A stretch of 64,000 nt of DNA from positions 62,001 to 126,000 of the forward strand of contig NZ_FXTO01000001.1 in the NCBI RefSeq assembly GCF_900182725.1, written 5' to 3'. The translations under genes were made by a program, and so were the position numbers. A model generated the notes under the pieces. The model had not been told where the DNA came from. It searched no databases and saw only the letters and a list, made by a program, of their open reading frames with translations. Every line of letters begins with the position of its first letter. Within the stretch, counting starts at the first letter, position 1. Shown here piece after piece: positions 48,141 to 57,859 of the stretch. The DNA comes from Thalassovita litoralis. Its GTDB lineage: Bacteria > Pseudomonadota > Alphaproteobacteria > Rhodobacterales > Rhodobacteraceae.

Positions 48141-48830
48141 TTAATTAAATAGCCGCTGGAACAGGTTTTTACGATTTTTCGGGGATGCAGCAGGCGTATC
48201 CGCTGCTGGACGGGGGGCAGCCACCGCAACGGTTGAGACACGGGCGGCCCTATTTGCGCTGGCGGTGCGGGTAGCAGTGGCCAGCGATTGCAGCAACGAT
48301 TTACCCCCAGCGTCCGCAATATCGCCATTGCCATAGACAGCCAGCGCCAGAACTGCACCGTTCACGGCCATCGCACCGCGCCAATGCCGGGGGTCGCTGC
48401 CTTCGGGGACACGTTTGGCATCGGACACCCGGATCAGGCTAAGCCCATCCGATTGGCCGCGGTCCAGAATTTCACCTTCGCCCAACGCACGGGTAATCGC
48501 AGTGGCATCCGCGCCCTGCCCGTCCTGCGGCAGCAATGCCGAAACGGTCAGGATAGCAGGCGGCACCATCGTGCCGCTGGGCAACCCCATCAAGCCATCG
48601 CAGCCCGCCATCAAAACGAAACCCGCCTTCGCGTGATCGCGTGTGCTGGCATCATCGACGCAGTAACCTTCGGGCGCTTGCACCACCACAGCACCGCCCA
48701 GCAAGACGGCTTGCCGGTTTGGCATCCGGTCTTGCGTCTGGCCACCATCCGCAGGCAGGCATCCCGCCAGCGCCATCAGCGCCGCGCCGCACAGGACCAG
48801 CTTTTGTCTGGAACCCGGAATCTTCCCCAT
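48141..48830 (-). CDS. Putative outer or periplasmic lipoprotein
   Basis: A 229-residue protein with a lipoprotein signal (MGKIPGSRQKLVLCGAALMALAGC; Cys24) and no recognised catalytic motif. The middle includes APEGYCVDDASTRDHAKAGFVLMAGC, with two cysteines that may pair, and an Ala/Pro-rich tail ending in KNRKNLFQRLFN. The ATG at 48830 follows GATTGGGGG. It is divergent from the CPBP protease pair and just upstream of the DUF6478-like gene. Function unknown. Confidence 0.75.
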   Translation of the reverse strand: MGKIPGSRQKLVLCGAALMALAGCLPADGGQTQDRMPNRQAVLLGGAVVVQAPEGYCVDDASTRDHAKAGFVLMAGCDGLMGLPSGTMVPPAILTVSALLPQDGQGADATAITRALGEGEILDRGQSDGLSLIRVSDAKRVPEGSDPRHWRGAMAVNGAVLALAVYGNGDIADAGGKSLLQSLATATRTASANRAARVSTVAVAAPRPAADTPAASPKNRKNLFQRLFN

Positions 48831-49044
48831 CCCCCAATCACTTGCCCGTAAAACCCGGACCAAACCACGTGTTACCGGATCGGGATAACGAAGCCCGCAG
48901 GGCCAGACAAGCCCGCGCCGGAACAAAGCAGTGTGACGGCGACGTGATCTGACAGGGGCCATCCCCCCTGTTGCCCCGCCGCAAAGCAGGGTAAAGCTGT
49001 TCTCGCGCCCGGTTCGGGTGCCTGATACCACGGACGGCCAGACC

Positions 49045-49938
49045 ATGCCCCCAGCCTACGCCCCGCACGAACGGTTCATCCGCCCAGCCCGCCCGACGGC
49101 GGAATTATGGCGTCTGGCGCTGGGAATCGTGATGGGCACGGTCATTTTCGCCGGGCTGCAATGGGCGCTGTTGGCGCTGATGTTCGTGCTGCTTAGTCCC
49201 GATCAGATGATGACGCTGCAAACCGAAATCGCGCTGGGACATACCCAGATGGGCGCAGTAATGATGCTGGCCAGTTTCGGGTTGATGCTGATTGCCGTGG
49301 CTGCCGTGGTGAACCAATTGCACCGCCGCCCGGTATACAGCCTGTTTGGCAACAGGCGGCTGGTGATCTGGCAATTCGGGCTGTCGCTGGCGGCGCTGGC
49401 ACTGTTGAATCTGGTGATCTGGATTTTATCCCCCTCCGAATTCCTGACGGCCCCACAGCCGGGTGTCCCGCTGACGGATTGGCTGCGCATCCTGCCGCTG
49501 GCCCTGCCTGCGCTGTTGATTCAGGTCAGCGCCGAAGAAGTGCTGTTTCGCGGCTATCTGCAACAACAACTGGCGGCGCGGTTCCAATCTCCGCTGATCT
49601 GGATGGTGGTCCCGTCTGTTTTGTTTGGTCTGCTGCATTACCGCCCGGATCTGGGCGGCACCGAATGGCTGCTGATCGGCTGGGCCGTGGTTTTCGGCCT
49701 GCTGGCCGCCGACCTGACCGCCCGCAGCGGAACGCTGGGTCCGGCAATTGCCCTACATCTGGCCACCAATGCCAGCGCAATCCTGTTTGTTTCCGCCGAT
49801 GACATGCTGTCGGGGCTGGCGCTGTACCGGCTGCCGAACGCCTTGAACGACCCCGCGTTGTTGTGGCCCTATTTGTTGATCGACCTTGGGGTGATGCTGA
49901 CCTCTTGGTTGGCGGTGCGACTGGCGCTGAAATGCTGA
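49045..49938 (+). CDS. CPBP-family intramembrane metalloprotease (first of a tandem pair)
   Basis: A 297-residue protein with about eight membrane helices and the CPBP/Abi glutamate motif SAEEVLFRGYLQQQL, plus the later histidine sites GLLHYRPD and ALHLATNA that complete the metal site. The ATG at 49045 aligns with the N-terminus of the following paralogue (YAPHERFIRPARPTAEL); a GTG at 49018 is an alternative. Its end overlaps the next gene by 7 nt. Substrate unknown. Confidence 0.85.
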   Translation: MPPAYAPHERFIRPARPTAELWRLALGIVMGTVIFAGLQWALLALMFVLLSPDQMMTLQTEIALGHTQMGAVMMLASFGLMLIAVAAVVNQLHRRPVYSLFGNRRLVIWQFGLSLAALALLNLVIWILSPSEFLTAPQPGVPLTDWLRILPLALPALLIQVSAEEVLFRGYLQQQLAARFQSPLIWMVVPSVLFGLLHYRPDLGGTEWLLIGWAVVFGLLAADLTARSGTLGPAIALHLATNASAILFVSADDMLSGLALYRLPNALNDPALLWPYLLIDLGVMLTSWLAVRLALKC

Positions 49939-50831
49939 ACCGCCTGCGCTATGCCCCGCATGATGGTTATGCCGCACCAGCGCGGCCCACAGCGGAACTG
50001 CCCCGTCTGGTTCTGGGCGTGATCCTGATCGAAGCGATGTATGCCACACTGCTGCATTTGCTGGATGCCGCGCTGACCCCACTGCCGCTGGATTGGACCG
50101 AAGGCTATTATTACGGCACCACGCGGCTGGGCCTGATCGCGCAATTGATCAGCTTCGGGCTGCTGGCCGGGGCGGTGATCCTGACCGCCCGCCTGCTGCA
50201 TCAACGCGGCCCGCACAGCCTGCTGGGTGGGGGCTGGGGCATTCCGCAGCTTTGGATCACGCTAAAGGCCGTGCTGGGTGTGTTCCTGCTGATCGAACTG
50301 ATCCCCCCCTATTGGAATGCAGACGGGATGGAAATGAACTCTCCCGTGACATGGCTGCTGCTGTTGCCGGTGTCGCTGTTTGCATTGCTGATGCAAACCG
50401 GGGCCGAGGAAATATTCTATCGTGGCTATATCCAGCAACAACTGGCCGCACGGTTCCGATCGCCGTGGATCTGGATGGTGGGGCCGAACCTGTTATTCGC
50501 CGCCGCACATTTCGACGACACCCAACCGCTGACCGATGCCATGCAATATGTCATCTGGGCCTTTTGCTTCGGGCTGGCGACATCTGATCTGACAGCGCGC
50601 ACCGGATCGTTGGGCGCGGCTGTGGGGTTCCATCTGGCCAATAACGTCTATGCCTTTTTGCTGTTTGGGGACATGGACCAGCCCGATAGCGGGCTGGCAC
50701 TGCTGCTGTTCCCTGCCCCAGAAACCGTGCTGCCCGATCCGACAACACCGCTATTCAGCCTTAGCTTTGGGGTGGAACTGGTGATTGTCGGCCTGATGTG
50801 GCTGGCAGCACGGGTTGCGCTGCGCCGCTGA
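49932..50831 (+). CDS. CPBP-family intramembrane metalloprotease (second of a tandem pair)
   Basis: A 299-residue paralogue of the preceding gene with the same N-terminal block (YAPHDGYAAPARPTAEL), the motif GAEEIFYRGYIQQQL and histidine sites FAAAHFDD and FHLANNV. The ATG at 49932 lies inside the upstream gene's end, so the two are probably translated in a coupled way. The pair appears to arise from duplication. It is 63 nt upstream of accD. Confidence 0.85.
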   Translation: MLNRLRYAPHDGYAAPARPTAELPRLVLGVILIEAMYATLLHLLDAALTPLPLDWTEGYYYGTTRLGLIAQLISFGLLAGAVILTARLLHQRGPHSLLGGGWGIPQLWITLKAVLGVFLLIELIPPYWNADGMEMNSPVTWLLLLPVSLFALLMQTGAEEIFYRGYIQQQLAARFRSPWIWMVGPNLLFAAAHFDDTQPLTDAMQYVIWAFCFGLATSDLTARTGSLGAAVGFHLANNVYAFLLFGDMDQPDSGLALLLFPAPETVLPDPTTPLFSLSFGVELVIVGLMWLAARVALRR

Positions 50832-50894
50832 TTGCATTTCCCTTGCGTCCGCCTTATCTGACGGGGCAACACTTCTTAACAGGGGCCGTTCCGT

Positions 50895-51836
50895 ATGAAC
50901 TGGATCAACAACTACGTCCGCCCGCGCATTAACTCGATTTTCTCGCGCCGCGAGGTGCCGGAAAACCTTTGGACGAAATGCGACGAATGCGGAACGATGC
51001 TGTTCCACCGCGAACTGTCGGACAACCTGAATGTCTGCACCAACTGCGGGCATCACATGGCGATTTCCCCCCGCGAACGGTTCAAGGCGCTGTTCGACGG
51101 CGGCGTTTTCAACGAAATCAAAGTCCCCGAACCCGTCACTGACCCGCTGCATTTCCGCGATCAGAAAAAATACCCTGACCGGATGAAAGCCGCCCAGAAA
51201 TCCACCGGCGAGCACGAGGCCATGCTGGTTGCGACTGGCGAAATCGGTCGCACGCCCATCGTGGCCGCAGCGCAGGATTTCAGCTTTATGGGCGGGTCGA
51301 TGGGCATGTATGTCGGCAATGCCATCGTTGCCGCCGCAGAACGCGCGGTCGAACTGAACCGCCCGCTGGTGCTGTTTTCCGCCGCAGGGGGCGCCCGGAT
51401 GCAAGAAGGCATCCTGTCCCTGATGCAAATGCCCCGCACCACTGTCGCCGTGCAAATGCTGAAAGAAGCGGGCCTGCCCTATATCGTTGTGCTGACCCAC
51501 CCCACCACCGGCGGCGTCACCGCATCCTATGCGATGCTGGGCGATGTGCAGATCGCGGAACCCAACGCGCTGATCTGTTTTGCCGGGCCGCGCGTGATTG
51601 AACAAACGATCCGCGAAAAGCTGCCCGAAGGGTTCCAACGCGCCGAATACCTGCTGGATCACGGGATGCTGGACCGCGTAACCCCGCGCCCGCAAATGCG
51701 GGACGAACTGATTTCGATCACCCGGATGTTGCTGGGCCTGCCACAAGCAATTGCCGGTGAGCTACCCGAACCAAGTCCCGAAACCACCCCAGAAACGAAA
51801 GCGGCCCAACCCGCCAAGGATGACGCCAAGAAATGA
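50895..51836 (+). CDS. accD: Acetyl-CoA carboxylase carboxyltransferase subunit beta
   Basis: A 313-residue AccD. The N-terminal zinc ribbon has Cys29, Cys32, Cys48 and Cys51 ([19 protein letters not shown]), followed by a crotonase-fold transferase domain with [19 protein letters not shown] and [18 protein letters not shown]. It carries out carboxyl transfer from biotin to acetyl-CoA with AccA. A low-complexity Pro/Thr/Lys tail ends the protein. It overlaps folC by 4 nt. Confidence 0.97.
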   Translation: MNWINNYVRPRINSIFSRREVPENLWTKCDECGTMLFHRELSDNLNVCTNCGHHMAISPRERFKALFDGGVFNEIKVPEPVTDPLHFRDQKKYPDRMKAAQKSTGEHEAMLVATGEIGRTPIVAAAQDFSFMGGSMGMYVGNAIVAAAERAVELNRPLVLFSAAGGARMQEGILSLMQMPRTTVAVQMLKEAGLPYIVVLTHPTTGGVTASYAMLGDVQIAEPNALICFAGPRVIEQTIREKLPEGFQRAEYLLDHGMLDRVTPRPQMRDELISITRMLLGLPQAIAGELPEPSPETTPETKAAQPAKDDAKK

Positions 51837-53107
51837 CGGCCCAAGGTTCGGACCTTATCCTTGAACGTATGATGGCGCTTCACCCAAAGGTGATAGACCT
51901 GACACTGGACCGGATGTGGCGGCTGCTGCACGCGCTGGACGATCCACAAGACCGCCTGCCGCCAGTGATCCATATCGCCGGAACGAATGGCAAAGGATCG
52001 ACCCAAGCCATGATCCGCGCCGGGCTGGAAAGCGCCCAGAAAACGGTTCACGCCTATACCTCGCCACATCTGGCGCGGTTTCATGAGCGCATCAGGCTGG
52101 CCGGGGATTTGATTTCCGAAACTGCGCTGACGCAGATTTTGGACGAATGCTATGCCACCAACGAAGGTGGCAATATCACCTATTTTGAAATCACCACGGC
52201 GGCAGCTTTGCTGGCCTTTGCCCGCACCCCGGCGGATTACACCTTGTTAGAGGTGGGGCTGGGCGGGCGGCTGGATGCCACCAATGTGATCGCGCAACCG
52301 GCGCTGACGATCATCACCCCCGTTTCCATAGATCACGAGGCATTCCTGGGCGACACGCTGGCCAAGATTGCGGGCGAAAAGGCCGGGATCATCAAACGCG
52401 GCGTTCCCTGCATTGTCGGCCCCCAACCAGACGAGGCGCTGGAGGTGATCGAAGCCACCGCCGAACGGCTGGGCGCACCACTGATCGCCCACGGGCAACA
52501 CTGGCACGTTTGGGAAGAACGCGGGCGGTTGATCTATCAGGATGAAACCGGCCTACTGGACCTGCCGCTGCCCAACCTGCCCGGCGCACATCAGTTGCAA
52601 AATGCCGGGGCAGCGCTGGCCGCCCTACGCCATCTGGGGTGCAGCGATACCGCCGCCGAAGCCGCCGTGACCAAGGCCCATTGGCCCGCCCGGATGCAAC
52701 GCCTGCGCCAAGGCCCGCTGATTGATGCCGCCCCACAGGCCGATCTGTGGCTGGACGGCGGCCACAACCCCGCTGCGGGTCTGGCGCTGGCCGCCCATCT
52801 GGCCAGCCTGCCCAAGCGCCCCACCTATCTGATCTGCGGGATGCTGAACACCAAGGACATCACGGGCTACCTGTCCCCGATGGCCCCGCATGTCACGCGC
52901 CTGACTGCTGTCTCGATCCCCGGCGAAACCAATACCCTGCCCGCCGACACCACGGCCCAAGCCGCGCAAAAGTCAGGAATGCAGGCCGATACCGCCGCAT
53001 CGGTGCTGGACGCCGTGCGCCAAATTGCGGCCAGCGACCCCCACGCGCGTATCCTGATTTGTGGCTCTCTTTATCTGGCTGGTGCCATTCTACGCGAAAA
53101 TAGCTGA
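51833..53107 (+). CDS. folC: Bifunctional folylpolyglutamate synthase/dihydrofolate synthase
   Basis: A 424-residue Mur-ligase-type enzyme with P-loop GTNGKGST (50-57), the family segments [33 protein letters not shown] and [16 protein letters not shown]. It adds glutamate to dihydropteroate and folates. The ATG overlaps the accD stop as ATGA. accD-folC is a common pairing. Confidence 0.96.
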   Translation: MTAQGSDLILERMMALHPKVIDLTLDRMWRLLHALDDPQDRLPPVIHIAGTNGKGSTQAMIRAGLESAQKTVHAYTSPHLARFHERIRLAGDLISETALTQILDECYATNEGGNITYFEITTAAALLAFARTPADYTLLEVGLGGRLDATNVIAQPALTIITPVSIDHEAFLGDTLAKIAGEKAGIIKRGVPCIVGPQPDEALEVIEATAERLGAPLIAHGQHWHVWEERGRLIYQDETGLLDLPLPNLPGAHQLQNAGAALAALRHLGCSDTAAEAAVTKAHWPARMQRLRQGPLIDAAPQADLWLDGGHNPAAGLALAAHLASLPKRPTYLICGMLNTKDITGYLSPMAPHVTRLTAVSIPGETNTLPADTTAQAAQKSGMQADTAASVLDAVRQIAASDPHARILICGSLYLAGAILRENS

Positions 53108-53174
53108 AAACACCGCCATCCCGCGCGGTTCGAATCAGATACGGTTGACTGATTCTCTATGATTCGCCTATGGT

Positions 53175-53293
53175 GTAGGCAGGTTTTCCCCGGTGGTTCA
53201 CACCATCGGTCCGCCATGCCCTGTGATCGGGGTCGGCACACTCAGTTTGACAGGCAGGCAAAAGAGGGGTCGATTCAACGACCCCCTTTTTTT
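53175..53293 (+). ncRNA. Candidate small RNA between folC and zapE
   Basis: TTGACT (53145-53150) and TATGGT (53169-53174) are spaced by 18 bases, suggesting transcription from about 53181. The following 110 bases fold into CCGGTGGT-TCAC-ACCATCGG, then a TGCC...GGCA stem, and end in a strong terminator with seven Ts. I could not match it to 6S, SRP, tmRNA or RNase P RNA. The same terminator could equally end the accD-folC message, so a separate RNA is unproven. Confidence 0.35.
53264..53293 (+). terminator. Rho-independent terminator after folC
   Basis: GGGGTCG-ATTCAA-CGACCCC (53266-53285) followed by C and seven Ts. On the minus strand, the same stem is followed by CTCTTTT, so it may also work weakly for zapE transcripts coming from the other side. 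Confidence 0.85.
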
Positions 53294-53410
53294 GGTCGCG
53301 GCGTTCCCCTCTGCACTCCGCAACCTGTTTCTTTCTGATCCCAAATACTCACTTGCCCACGTCAAACGGCCCGAAGCGCCCTGTGTGGCGCAACAACGCG
53401 CCTAATCGGA

Positions 53411-54472
53411 TTAGCCCTCTGCCGCCCAATCTTCGGATTGCATTTCACGCAGGCGGCTGGCGGTGCGTTCAAATTCAAACACGCCTTCGCCTTCGATATA
53501 CAGGCTTTCGGGTTCATCCGCGGCGGAACAGATCAGCCGCACCTTGGCTTCGTACAGCGCATCAATCAGGGTCACGAACCGCTTTGCTTCGTTGAAATTG
53601 CTGCGTCCCAACCGGGGCACGTTTTCCAGCACCAACACCTTCACCGCTTCGGCAATCGCCAGATAATCCCCCGGCCCCAGCATCTTGCCGCACAGATCGT
53701 AAAACGACGCCCGCGCCACCCCGTTGCGGAAGGCGGGCAATTCCACATCGCGGCCCTTGACCTTTAGCACCAGCGGCTCTGCTTCGCCGCCGGACAGATG
53801 TTCCCAAACCTCGCGCAGCTTTTGGCGGCTGTCATCGTTGATCGGTGCGAAATACACTGGCGCACCCTTTAGCCGGTCCTGCCGGTAATCGCGCGGGCTG
53901 ATCATTTCCCAGACCACCATCCGGTCCTTGATGATGTCGATAAAGGGCAGGAAAAGTTGCCGGTTCAGCCCGTTTTTATACAGGTCATCCGGCACCCGGT
54001 TCGAGGTCGTGACAACCACCACCCCCTTTTCAAACAAGATCTGGAACAGCCGCCCCACGATCATTGCATCGGTAATGTCGGTGATCTGCATTTCGTCAAA
54101 GGCCAGCAGCTTCACCTTGGATGCAACATCATTGGCAACCGGGGCCAGCGCGTCCTCGATCCCCTGTTTGCGAGACTCGTGCATCGCGGCATGGATTTCC
54201 TGCATGAAGGCATGGAAATGCACCCGGCGGGCAGGCACGTCCAGATGTTCCACGAACAAATCCATCAGCATGGATTTCCCACGCCCCACACCGCCCCACA
54301 GATACAGCCCCTTTGGCGGGGGCGGCGCCTTGCGGAACAAGCCCTTTTTCACCGGCTTTGCCAGTTCTTCACGGATGCGGTCAAATTCGGGCAGGACGGC
54401 TTCTTGCGCGTCGTCGGCATGAAGCTCCTGCGTTGCCACACGTTGGCGGTATGTATCCTGAATGCGGGTCAT
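53411..54472 (-). CDS. zapE: Cell division protein ZapE (AFG1-like ATPase)
   Basis: A 353-residue AFG1/ZapE P-loop ATPase: Walker A GGVGRGKS (60-67), Walker B LAFDEMQ, and FHAFMQEIHAAMHESR. ZapE affects Z-ring stability in E. coli; AFG1 homologues act in mitochondrial protein quality control. The ATG at 54472 (MTRIQDTYRQRV) begins the conserved N-terminus; the frame continues to 54766, but that stretch overlaps the divergent promoter and does not look like protein. Confidence 0.92.
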   Translation of the reverse strand: MTRIQDTYRQRVATQELHADDAQEAVLPEFDRIREELAKPVKKGLFRKAPPPPKGLYLWGGVGRGKSMLMDLFVEHLDVPARRVHFHAFMQEIHAAMHESRKQGIEDALAPVANDVASKVKLLAFDEMQITDITDAMIVGRLFQILFEKGVVVVTTSNRVPDDLYKNGLNRQLFLPFIDIIKDRMVVWEMISPRDYRQDRLKGAPVYFAPINDDSRQKLREVWEHLSGGEAEPLVLKVKGRDVELPAFRNGVARASFYDLCGKMLGPGDYLAIAEAVKVLVLENVPRLGRSNFNEAKRFVTLIDALYEAKVRLICSAADEPESLYIEGEGVFEFERTASRLREMQSEDWAAEG

Positions 54473-54614
54473 GCCCCCGCATAGCGCGGCCCGCGACCTT
54501 AGAAAAGACCCAGCCCGCACCCCAGAACGAAATGTGATGCACATGCGTACAATTCCTGAATTGACGCGCCCCTGAATTGTCTTACATTCCGCCCGGCGTA
54601 ACAGGAGTTTTCCC

Positions 54615-55856
54615 ATGCAAGCCCGTGCCCCGCTTTTTAACCCAGTACTGATTGTTGGCTGCCTGATCATTCTGGTTGGCTTTTCCGTCCGGGCCAGTTT
54701 CGGTGTGTTCCAGATTCCGATCGCGCAGGAATTCAACTGGCCGCGTGCGGAATTTTCGCTGGCCATTGCGATTCAGAATTTAGCCTGGGGGATCGGCCAG
54801 CCGATTTTTGGGGCGCTGGCAGAAAAGATCGGGGATCGCAAGGCTATCGTGATGGGCGCGATCACCTATGCGGCGGGTCTGGTCCTGTCGTCCTTTGCTG
54901 TCACGCCCGAAGCGCATCAGCTTTATGAAATCCTTGTGGGTTTTGGCATTGCCGGAACCGGGTTTGGCGTCATTCTGGCCGTGGTGGGCCGCGCCGCATC
55001 GGATGAAAACCGTTCGATGTCTTTGGCGATCACCACCGCAGCCGGATCCGCCGGTCAGGTCTTCGGCGCGCCGGTGGCGGAATGGATGCTGGGCTTTTTG
55101 TCGTGGCAAGAGGTGTTCATGCTGTTCGCCGCCGCGCTGATCCTGATGCTCGCCTTCCTGCCGCTGATGCGCAGCCCCACCGGCCCCGCCAGCAAGGCCG
55201 AGCTGGAAGAAAGCATGGGTGCCATTCTGGGCAAGGCATTCCGCGACCCGTCCTATACCTTCATCTTTCTGGGGTTCTTTTCCTGTGGCTACCAACTGGC
55301 CTTTGTCACCGCGCATTTCCCGGCCTTCGTGACGGAAATGTGCGGCCCGATTGCGGCTGACGGGGTGCTGTCATCGCTTGGGATCGGATCTACATCGGCG
55401 CTGGGGGCGGCTGCGATTTCGCTGATCGGTCTGGCCAATATCGGTGGTTCGCTCATGGCCGGATGGCTGGGCAATCGGTTTTCCAAAAAATACCTGCTGG
55501 CCGGGATTTATGGGCTGCGCACGATTATTGCCGCCGCTTTCATCCTGACGCCAATGACCCCTGCCACCGTCATTCTGTTTTCCGTGACGATGGGGGCGCT
55601 GTGGCTGGCAACGGTTCCGCTGACCAGCGGGCTGATCGCGCATATCTATGGGCTGCGCTATATGGGAACGCTGTACGGGATCGTTTTCTTTTCGCACCAG
55701 TTGGGCAGCTTCTTGGGCGTCTGGCTGGGCGGGCGGATGTATGACGCCTATGGCGATTACACGATGGTGTGGTGGATCGGCGTGGGCGTCGGTGCATTCT
55801 CGGCGCTGATCAACCTGCCAATCCGGGAAAACCGGACCGCGCCGCAAACGGCCTAA
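54615..55856 (+). CDS. MFS transporter (OxlT-like group)
   Basis: A 413-residue major facilitator protein with 12 hydrophobic segments; the N-terminus LIILVGFSVRASFGVFQIPIAQEFNWPRAEFSLAIA and the GQPIFGALAEKIGDRKAI loop resemble the monocarboxylate/oxalate-formate group. The ATG follows AACAGGAGTTTTCCC. Divergent from zapE and convergent with the ornithine cyclodeaminase operon. Substrate unknown. Confidence 0.87.
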   Translation: MQARAPLFNPVLIVGCLIILVGFSVRASFGVFQIPIAQEFNWPRAEFSLAIAIQNLAWGIGQPIFGALAEKIGDRKAIVMGAITYAAGLVLSSFAVTPEAHQLYEILVGFGIAGTGFGVILAVVGRAASDENRSMSLAITTAAGSAGQVFGAPVAEWMLGFLSWQEVFMLFAAALILMLAFLPLMRSPTGPASKAELEESMGAILGKAFRDPSYTFIFLGFFSCGYQLAFVTAHFPAFVTEMCGPIAADGVLSSLGIGSTSALGAAAISLIGLANIGGSLMAGWLGNRFSKKYLLAGIYGLRTIIAAAFILTPMTPATVILFSVTMGALWLATVPLTSGLIAHIYGLRYMGTLYGIVFFSHQLGSFLGVWLGGRMYDAYGDYTMVWWIGVGVGAFSALINLPIRENRTAPQTA

Positions 55857-55869
55857 GCCCCCTGCTGGC

Positions 55870-55896
55870 AAAGCCGCGCAATTACTGCGCGGCTTT
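55870..55896. terminator. Bidirectional terminator overlapping the end of the ornithine cyclodeaminase gene
   Basis: AAAGCCGCGC-AATTACT-GCGCGGCTTT is a perfect 10-bp stem between two convergent genes. The last codons and TAA of the minus-strand gene lie within the stem and loop. Three As and three Ts end the stem on both strands, so either strand could be terminated, though the U run is short. Confidence 0.6.
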
Positions 55897-56799
55897 CCAC
55901 TGATCCAGAATATAGCGGCTGGTCATCAAATCCAGATGCGCCCCGCCACCGTTTTTGAACAGCGTTATGTCATCCGGGCTGTTGCGGGTGAATTTATCCA
56001 GCGTGTAATAATCCGACACCAGATCATCCCGCGTAATCACCCCCGATTGCAGCGGAATTTCAATTTCCCCGATATGGCCAATCGTGGTGTCGAAACTATC
56101 CACGAACACCCGCGCCCGCGTCAAAGCGGCATCGTCCGCTTCGCGCATATCCGGGCGATAAGCCCCAATCAGGTCGATATGCTGGCCCGGTTGCAGCCAC
56201 TCGCCCTTGATATTCGGCTGGGTGCTCATGGTGGCACTGGTCACGATGTCCGCCGCCCGCACTGCGGTTTCCAGATCATCGGCCACCTGCATCCCCGGAA
56301 ACTCTGCCGCCATGAGTTCGGCATTCGTCCGCGTGCGGTTCCAGACGGTAAATTCCGCATTCGGGAAAACCGCGCCATAGGCCTGCCGCAAGGACCGCCC
56401 CACGGTTCCCGCCCCAACGATAAGAATTTTACGGCTATCAGGCCGGGCCAGACGTGTCGCCGCCAACAGGCTGTCCCCGGCGGTTTTCCATTTCGTCACC
56501 AGATGGAAATCCACCAGCGCCTCTAACATGCCGTCCGTGTGGGCATACAGCGACACACCGCCATTCACCATCGGCTTACCCGCCGCCGGATTGCCGGGAA
56601 ACACTGTGGCCGATTTCACCGCCAGCCCCAACCCGTCAATCCATGCCGCCCGGTTCAGCAACGTATCTTTGCCCCGGTACAGGAACGTATCCGCGATTTC
56701 CGCCTTGGGCCGTTGGTGGCCAGCGGCAAGGGCAGCCACAAACCCCATCCAATCCAGCAGCTTTTCGCCTTCGTCAAAAGAAATCATTGGAATAGTCAC
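55882..56799 (-). CDS. Ornithine cyclodeaminase / mu-crystallin family protein
   Basis: A 305-residue Rossmann-fold protein of the OCD family, with KILIVGAGTVGRSLRQAYGAVFP as the NAD(P) site, MVNGGVSLYAHTDGMLEALVDFHLVTKWKTAGDSLLAA and GAYRPDMREADDAAL. Members convert ornithine to proline or reduce cyclic imino acids (pyrroline-2-carboxylate, piperideine-2-carboxylate); which reaction applies here is unclear. A GTG start at 56799 is favoured because GGAGG lies 7 nt upstream and it overlaps the HAD stop as GTGA; an ATG at 56787 is the alternative. Last gene of a four-gene operon. Confidence 0.85.
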   Translation of the reverse strand: MTIPMISFDEGEKLLDWMGFVAALAAGHQRPKAEIADTFLYRGKDTLLNRAAWIDGLGLAVKSATVFPGNPAAGKPMVNGGVSLYAHTDGMLEALVDFHLVTKWKTAGDSLLAATRLARPDSRKILIVGAGTVGRSLRQAYGAVFPNAEFTVWNRTRTNAELMAAEFPGMQVADDLETAVRAADIVTSATMSTQPNIKGEWLQPGQHIDLIGAYRPDMREADDAALTRARVFVDSFDTTIGHIGEIEIPLQSGVITRDDLVSDYYTLDKFTRNSPDDITLFKNGGGAHLDLMTSRYILDQWKAAQ

Positions 56800-57413
56800 T
56801 GTGTTTCCTCCTTGGTCAGCAATCCGTGCCGGATCAGGCAATCGGCCCAGCCTGCGGGACCGTCGAACAGATGGGTCTGCCAGCCACGCGCCGCGGCGGC
56901 TTCGATATTTTCGGGGCGGTCATCGGTGAACAGCAACCCCTGTGGGTCAAAACCGCTGTCTTGCTCCAGCGCCGCATAAATACCCGCGTCGGGTTTGATC
57001 AGTCGCAACTGACCCGACACATAGCGCCGGTCGAACAAATCCAGAAACGGATAAGCCGCGCGGGCAATTTCAAAGGTTTCAACCCCGAAATTCGTCAGCC
57101 CCAGCAGCGGCACGCCCTTGGCCTTCAGCGCGGTCAGAATCCGTACCGAACGCGGGATGGCGGGGCTGGCCATGTCAATCCAACGATCATGCCACAGCAT
57201 GATATCAGCCGCGAAATCAGGATGGGCGCGGGCTGCTGCCTGCCATGTGCCCAAAAACGGCTGACCACGATCCACATCCAGATTAAATTCGTGCAGATCG
57301 ACCGCCGCGAACAACGCCTTGCGCCGTTCAACCCCAATGGCGCTGTCGTAAAACCGCTCTGGCTCCCATTCGATCAGCACGCGGCCAATATCCCAGACAA
57401 CTGCCTGAATCAT
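56796..57413 (-). CDS. HAD-family hydrolase
   Basis: A 205-residue haloacid-dehalogenase-like protein. Motif I is [12 protein letters not shown] (nucleophile Asp8, with Gly in place of the second Asp), motif [10 protein letters not shown], motif III lysine in [10 protein letters not shown], motif [15 protein letters not shown]. The replacement of the second motif I aspartate is common in the YihX/epoxide-hydrolase-N-terminal branch and suggests it is not a standard phosphatase. Overlaps both neighbours by 4 nt. Substrate unknown. Confidence 0.85.
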   Translation of the reverse strand: MIQAVVWDIGRVLIEWEPERFYDSAIGVERRKALFAAVDLHEFNLDVDRGQPFLGTWQAAARAHPDFAADIMLWHDRWIDMASPAIPRSVRILTALKAKGVPLLGLTNFGVETFEIARAAYPFLDLFDRRYVSGQLRLIKPDAGIYAALEQDSGFDPQGLLFTDDRPENIEAAAARGWQTHLFDGPAGWADCLIRHGLLTKEETQ

Positions 57414-57859
57414 GTCTTTGCCTTTCGCAAGACCCGTTCCAGCGCATCCAGAAACCGGGACCGATCCGCCTTGGAAAATCCCTTGCCGCCGCCCTGCCGG
57501 AACGGATCGGCAGCCCGCAGGTCATACATCAGATCCCGCATGGCCAGCGCATTGCCGATATTGGCTTGGGTCAGCGCCTCTCCGTCATGTTTCAGCACCA
57601 GCGCCCCGGCTTCGACGCATTTGGCCGCCAGCGGGATGTCGGCGGTAATCACCACATCCCCAACCCCGGCCCGTTCCGCGATCCACATATCGGCCACATC
57701 GGGACCTTCGGGAACGATCACGGTTTCCACCAGCGGATTGGCCGATGGCCGCAGCCCGCCATTGCACACCATTTTCAACGGCACACGATGGCGGGTCGCA
57801 ACGCGCTCGGCCTCGGCCTTGACCGGGCAGGCATCGGCATCCACATACAGCGTGGTCAC
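57410..57859 (-). CDS. YaiI/YqxD family protein (DUF188)
   Basis: A 149-residue protein of the DUF188 family, beginning [29 protein letters not shown] and with the conserved [27 protein letters not shown], a PIN-like acidic pattern. A nuclease-like fold is probable, but activity is not established. It overlaps fghA and the HAD gene by 4 nt each (ATGA). Confidence 0.92.
   Translation of the reverse strand: MTTLYVDADACPVKAEAERVATRHRVPLKMVCNGGLRPSANPLVETVIVPEGPDVADMWIAERAGVGDVVITADIPLAAKCVEAGALVLKHDGEALTQANIGNALAMRDLMYDLRAADPFRQGGGKGFSKADRSRFLDALERVLRKAKT

Larger units (their letters stand above)
53108..53410. other. Intergenic region between folC and zapE
   Basis: About 303 bases with no credible protein gene. 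It contains a possible sigma-70 promoter, a structured RNA candidate and a strong hairpin terminator (entered separately). A GAGTATTT-type repeat tail lies on the minus strand at 53331-53350. The remaining part near zapE shows nothing I can identify. Confidence 0.6.

Noticed and set aside
53175-53293. Assignment of the folC-zapE RNA candidate as 6S or SRP RNA
   Set aside because: The SRP loop consensus is absent and the 6S central-bubble layout was not evident.
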